From Bacteroidaceae bacterium (lineage in GTDB: Bacteria; Bacteroidota; Bacteroidia; Bacteroidales; Bacteroidaceae): a stretch of 8,216 bases of DNA. The notes beneath the pieces are model-generated. The model did no database searches and was not told the DNA's origin. It was given only the letters and a program-made list of their open reading frames with translations. The translations under genes and the position numbers were made by a program. Below are positions 6,258 through 8,216 of this stretch, one piece after another. The first letter of the stretch is position 1; the number at the start of each line of letters is the position of its first letter. Location: NCBI GenBank assembly GCA_016292545.1, contig JAEDIG010000112.1:1-8216 (forward strand). The letters are read 5' to 3'.

Positions 6258-7295
6258 ATGAACGTCCATACACCGCCTGCCATCCTCCTCATCTATACGG
6301 GAGGCACCATCGGTATGATAGAGAATCCGGTGACGGGTGCACTGGAGAGTTTCAATTTCCACCATCTGCTCAGTCTGGTTCCCGAATTGCGCCGCTTCAA
6401 CTACCGTATCGACACCTATTCCTTCAATCCGCCCATCGACTCGTCCGACATGGAGCCCGCTCATTGGGCACGTCTGGTGCATATTATTCAGGAGAGCTAC
6501 GACCGATACGACGGTTTTGTCATTCTGCATGGCACCGATACCATGGCCTATACGGCCTCTGCCCTGAGCTTCATGCTGGAGCATCTGTCCAAGCCCGTGA
6601 TATTGACGGGGTCGCAGGTGCCCATCGGCATGTTGCGGACGGATGGCAAGGAAAATCTCATCACGGCCATAGAGATTGCAGCTTCGCGCGATGAAGCCGG
6701 GTATCCCATGGTGCCGGAGGTGTGCATCTATTTTGAACGCGACCTGATGCGTGGCAACCGCACCACAAAAATCAGTGCCGAAAAGTTCAATGCATTCAAG
6801 AGCTACAATTATCCCTGCTTGGCCCATAGCGGCATCGACATCAAGTATATCCCCGGTCGCATCCGTCGGCCCGACGGACTTCCGCTGAAGCCGCACTATC
6901 TGTTCGACACCAATGTGGTGGTGCTCACACTCTTTCCGGGCATCCAGCAACGGCTGATAACGGCCGTGTTCCATACGCCTGGCATCAAGGCCATTGTGAT
7001 GAAGACCTTTGGCTCGGGCAATGCGCCGCAGAAGCAATGGCTCATCAATCTGATACGCGAGGCCGTGGATGCAGGTATCGTGGTGGTGAATATCACACAG
7101 TGCCAGTCGGGCAGTGTGGAGATGGACCGCTATGAAACGGGCCGCCAGTTGCTGGAGGCCGGTGTGGTGGGCGGTTATGACAGCACGCCCGAATGCGCCC
7201 TCACCAAACTGATGTTCCTGCTCGGGCACCAGTTGCCTTATGAAGAAGTGTGTCGCCTGATGAATACCGACTTGGCCGGCGAGATAACAAAATGA
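6258..7295 (+). CDS. ansA: Type I (cytoplasmic) L-asparaginase
   Basis: This 345-residue enzyme hydrolyses L-asparagine to aspartate and ammonia. It matches E. coli AnsA (338) almost end to end. The first catalytic threonine, Thr14, lies in YTGGTIGM (13-20) and the second, Thr93, with Asp94, in ILHGTDTMAYTASALSFM (89-106). TGSQVPIG (117-124), RGNRTTK (165-171), FGSGNAPQ (251-258) and VVVNITQC (275-282) also match. There is no signal peptide, which separates it from the secreted type II enzymes. In E. coli AnsA an allosteric asparagine site uses Thr162, Arg240 and Cys273 (from memory). By my alignment the Thr and Cys are kept (Thr170, Cys282) while the Arg is Lys249. I chose ATG 6258 because the family N-terminus follows at once; the frame is open back to 6183, but only through the preceding acetyltransferase gene. 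No Shine-Dalgarno is present. Confidence 0.97.
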   Translation: MNVHTPPAILLIYTGGTIGMIENPVTGALESFNFHHLLSLVPELRRFNYRIDTYSFNPPIDSSDMEPAHWARLVHIIQESYDRYDGFVILHGTDTMAYTASALSFMLEHLSKPVILTGSQVPIGMLRTDGKENLITAIEIAASRDEAGYPMVPEVCIYFERDLMRGNRTTKISAEKFNAFKSYNYPCLAHSGIDIKYIPGRIRRPDGLPLKPHYLFDTNVVVLTLFPGIQQRLITAVFHTPGIKAIVMKTFGSGNAPQKQWLINLIREAVDAGIVVVNITQCQSGSVEMDRYETGRQLLEAGVVGGYDSTPECALTKLMFLLGHQLPYEEVCRLMNTDLAGEITK

Positions 7296-7313
7296 GAAAA
7301 ATCCCTAATAGCA

Positions 7314-7739
7314 ATGCCTGAAATAGAAGAATTGAGAACCCTTGCTCCTCATGACCTTGAGGATATGTGTGCGTTGATGAATCAGTTATCCCCTCGTTTG
7401 CAGCTGACGGAAACCCTTCTGGAACAGGTGGTGTCGGCTCCCGACTCCCATCTGTATGTGGTGCGTCGGGGTGGCCATGTCGTGGCGTGTGCCACCCTGT
7501 GTGTGTTCCGTGCTCCTTCTGCCGTGAAGGCCTCTATAGAGGATGTGGTGGTGGATGAACGCTACAGGGGGCAGGGACTGGGACGTATGCTCCTGTGCAG
7601 GCTGATGGACGAGGCGCGTGCCCTTTCGCCCATCGAGGTGCAGCTCACCAGCAAGCCGGCGCGCGTGGCTGCCAACAGACTTTATCAGTCACTGGGTTTC
7701 CAGCGCAAGGAAACCAATGTATACCGGCTTTTGCTGTAG
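7314..7739 (+). CDS. Small GNAT-family N-acetyltransferase
   Basis: This compact 141-residue protein consists of a single GNAT domain. In order it shows LAPHDLEDMCALMNQL (10-25) for the first helix, YVVRRGGHVVACATL (48-62) for strands 2-3, IEDVVVDERYRGQGLGRML (75-93) carrying the acetyl-CoA loop RGQGLG (85-90), IEVQLTSKP (107-115) for strand 5, and ANRLYQSLGFQRKETNVYRL (120-139) for the closing helix and strand. The last element is the usual ANxLYxxLGF signature. The substrate is unknown: small amines, amino acids and protein N-termini are all possible. It starts 18 nt after the asparaginase stop, so it probably shares the transcript. It is not closely similar to the acetyltransferase at 5708-6244, which belongs to another GNAT branch, so a recent duplication is unlikely. 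Confidence 0.92.
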   Translation: MPEIEELRTLAPHDLEDMCALMNQLSPRLQLTETLLEQVVSAPDSHLYVVRRGGHVVACATLCVFRAPSAVKASIEDVVVDERYRGQGLGRMLLCRLMDEARALSPIEVQLTSKPARVAANRLYQSLGFQRKETNVYRLLL

Positions 7740-7796
7740 GCCTCCACGCCTGTTTGTGGCAACAGCCCCTATCCTCTGTCATGGTTGGAATCGTTG

Positions 7797-7988
7797 ATGG
7801 CAGAGCTTTCGGGCGACCTCAAAGACCCGGCCTTGGAAGGCGTGGATGATGAGGGAAACAACCTTGTGCAGGTGGACGAGAACACCCGCGAACCGCTCAT
7901 CAAGATTTCGCCGGTGCCGCTGAACAGGCCTTTGTCATTCTCATCAGTATGCGAATCTGAATTTGAATGGTTTAGGTTAAAGCCATAA
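7797..7988 (+). CDS. Unidentified short open frame, possible gene remnant
   Basis: From ATG 7797 the frame gives 63 residues beginning MAELSGDLKDPALEG, acidic at first (GVDDEGNN, VDENTREP) and then ISPVPL. The same frame stays open from immediately after the acetyltransferase TAG (7737-7739) to TAA 7986-7988, 82 sense codons, so the real coding stretch may begin upstream at TTG 7785 or be the tail of a lost gene. Third codon positions are GC-rich as in the neighbours up to about 7930; beyond that composition turns AT-rich and the protein looks non-coding. I recognise no family or motif. The end overlaps the convergent nuclease gene by 17 nt. Most likely this is a decayed fragment at the edge of the conserved block; a genuine small protein is the alternative. 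Confidence 0.3.
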   Translation: MAELSGDLKDPALEGVDDEGNNLVQVDENTREPLIKISPVPLNRPLSFSSVCESEFEWFRLKP

Positions 7989-8216
7989 CCTCGTTGATTG
8001 AAAGCCCAGTGACTACGGAAATCTGCTCAACAGGTATCCCGATAGCCAGCATCCCTTTAGCTGCTTTAGCCATTCCTTTGGCCATTCCTTCGGCTATTCC
8101 TTCCGCCCGCTCGTTCTTCATGACTGAGAGGTTGGTGCGATAGGAGTCGATGCTGATGTTGTACTGCTTCAGTTCATCGGGTGTCATGCGCACGAGTTCT
8201 GCTATGTTCCCCACTT
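7972..8216 (-). CDS. Rpn-family recombination-promoting nuclease / PD-(D/E)XK 'transposase', C-terminal part (partial at right edge)
   Basis: About 80 residues of the C-terminus are visible; the stop is at 7972-7974 on the - strand and the N-terminal part lies beyond position 8216. What is seen fits the tail of Rpn/YhgA-like proteins (PF12784-type in Bacteroidota): a helical segment ELVRMTPDELKQYNISID, a basic/acidic linker with repeated EGIA/EGMA/KGMA units, then a small helix-turn-helix-like end, MLAIGIPVEQISVVTGLSINEVMAL. Rpn proteins have an N-terminal PD-(D/E)XK nuclease domain, not visible here, and are reported to promote RecA-independent recombination; several are proposed phage-defence or mobile elements. 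The gene converges on the + strand genes and overlaps the short frame at 7797-7988. Its family points to an accessory locus at this edge. The C-terminal match is by pattern only, hence moderate certainty. Confidence 0.78.
   Translation of the reverse strand, partial: VGNIAELVRMTPDELKQYNISIDSYRTNLSVMKNERAEGIAEGMAKGMAKAAKGMLAIGIPVEQISVVTGLSINEVMALT
8069..8104 (-). repeat. Three 12-bp imperfect tandem repeats within the nuclease linker
   Basis: Three consecutive units on the + strand (GCCATTCCTTTG, GCCATTCCTTCG, GCTATTCCTTCC) differ by one to three bases. Read on the - strand they encode four-residue units of the EGIA/EGMA/KGMA type. The flanking 12 nt at 8057-8068 looks like a more degenerate unit. 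Copy changes by 12 bp would keep the frame and only lengthen or shorten the linker. Confidence 0.85.

Noticed and set aside
7292..7321. Nine-codon mini-frame starting in the asparaginase stop (ATGA) and ending just inside the second GNAT gene
   Set aside because: It could couple translation, but it is too short to distinguish from chance and has no Shine-Dalgarno.
5708..7739. The two acetyltransferases flanking ansA as a recent tandem duplication
   Set aside because: They differ in length, N-terminal region and acetyl-CoA loop, and belong to different GNAT branches.
7750..7765. CTGTT / AACAG hairpin just after the second GNAT gene
   Set aside because: Only five pairs, a 6-nt loop and no following U tract, so it is not a credible intrinsic terminator.
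7974..7991. Inverted repeat AGGTTA / TAACCT with a 6-nt loop at the convergent gene ends
   Set aside because: A 6-bp arm with three G/C pairs and no T tract on either strand is too weak to call a terminator.

Overview
The window reads as a chromosomal segment of a Bacteroidota, most likely a Bacteroidales/Prevotella-like gut or oral bacterium. The evidence is the hisG(long)-D-C-B order with a bifunctional HisB, a Bacteroidota-type RecR, the general lack of Shine-Dalgarno sequences before starts, and an Rpn/PD-(D/E)XK nuclease tail of the kind common in Bacteroides and Prevotella. By eye the base composition is GC-rich for that group (mid-to-high 50s %). The genus assignment is inference.

Positions 1-4236 hold a tight block of five genes on the + strand: the end of hisG, then hisD, hisC, hisB and recR. 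Starts and stops overlap by ATGA (hisG/hisD, hisC/hisB) or are 9 nt apart (hisD/hisC, hisB/recR), so one transcript is likely. HisG commits ATP and PRPP to histidine synthesis. HisB does the imidazole-glycerol-phosphate dehydration and the later histidinol-phosphate phosphatase step, HisC the transamination between them, and HisD the final double oxidation. The middle genes (hisH/A/F/I) are not here. RecR is a recombination-repair protein that appears to ride on the same transcript.

A 55-nt, very AT-rich spacer (4237-4291) separates this block from a second + strand series: a small four-helix membrane protein, a family 2 glycosyltransferase, a RimJ/RimL-type acetyltransferase (overlapping the glycosyltransferase by ATGA and preceded by a near-consensus Shine-Dalgarno), a cytoplasmic type I L-asparaginase, and a second small GNAT acetyltransferase. 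Gaps are 0-18 nt, so these too are probably co-transcribed. They share no obvious pathway, although the membrane protein, glycosyltransferase and first acetyltransferase could form a small surface-glycan or lipid modification module.

From 7740 the order loosens. There is an unidentified short open frame or gene remnant, then, convergent on the - strand and running off the right edge, the C-terminal part of an Rpn-family nuclease/'transposase' with a 12-bp tandem repeat in its linker. I see no tRNA, rRNA, CRISPR array, complete insertion sequence or convincing terminator, and no clearly new multi-gene system. The most notable points are the ungapped loss of all four zinc ligands in the HisB phosphatase domain, the strong Shine-Dalgarno at 5695-5704, and the unexplained frame at 7740-7988.
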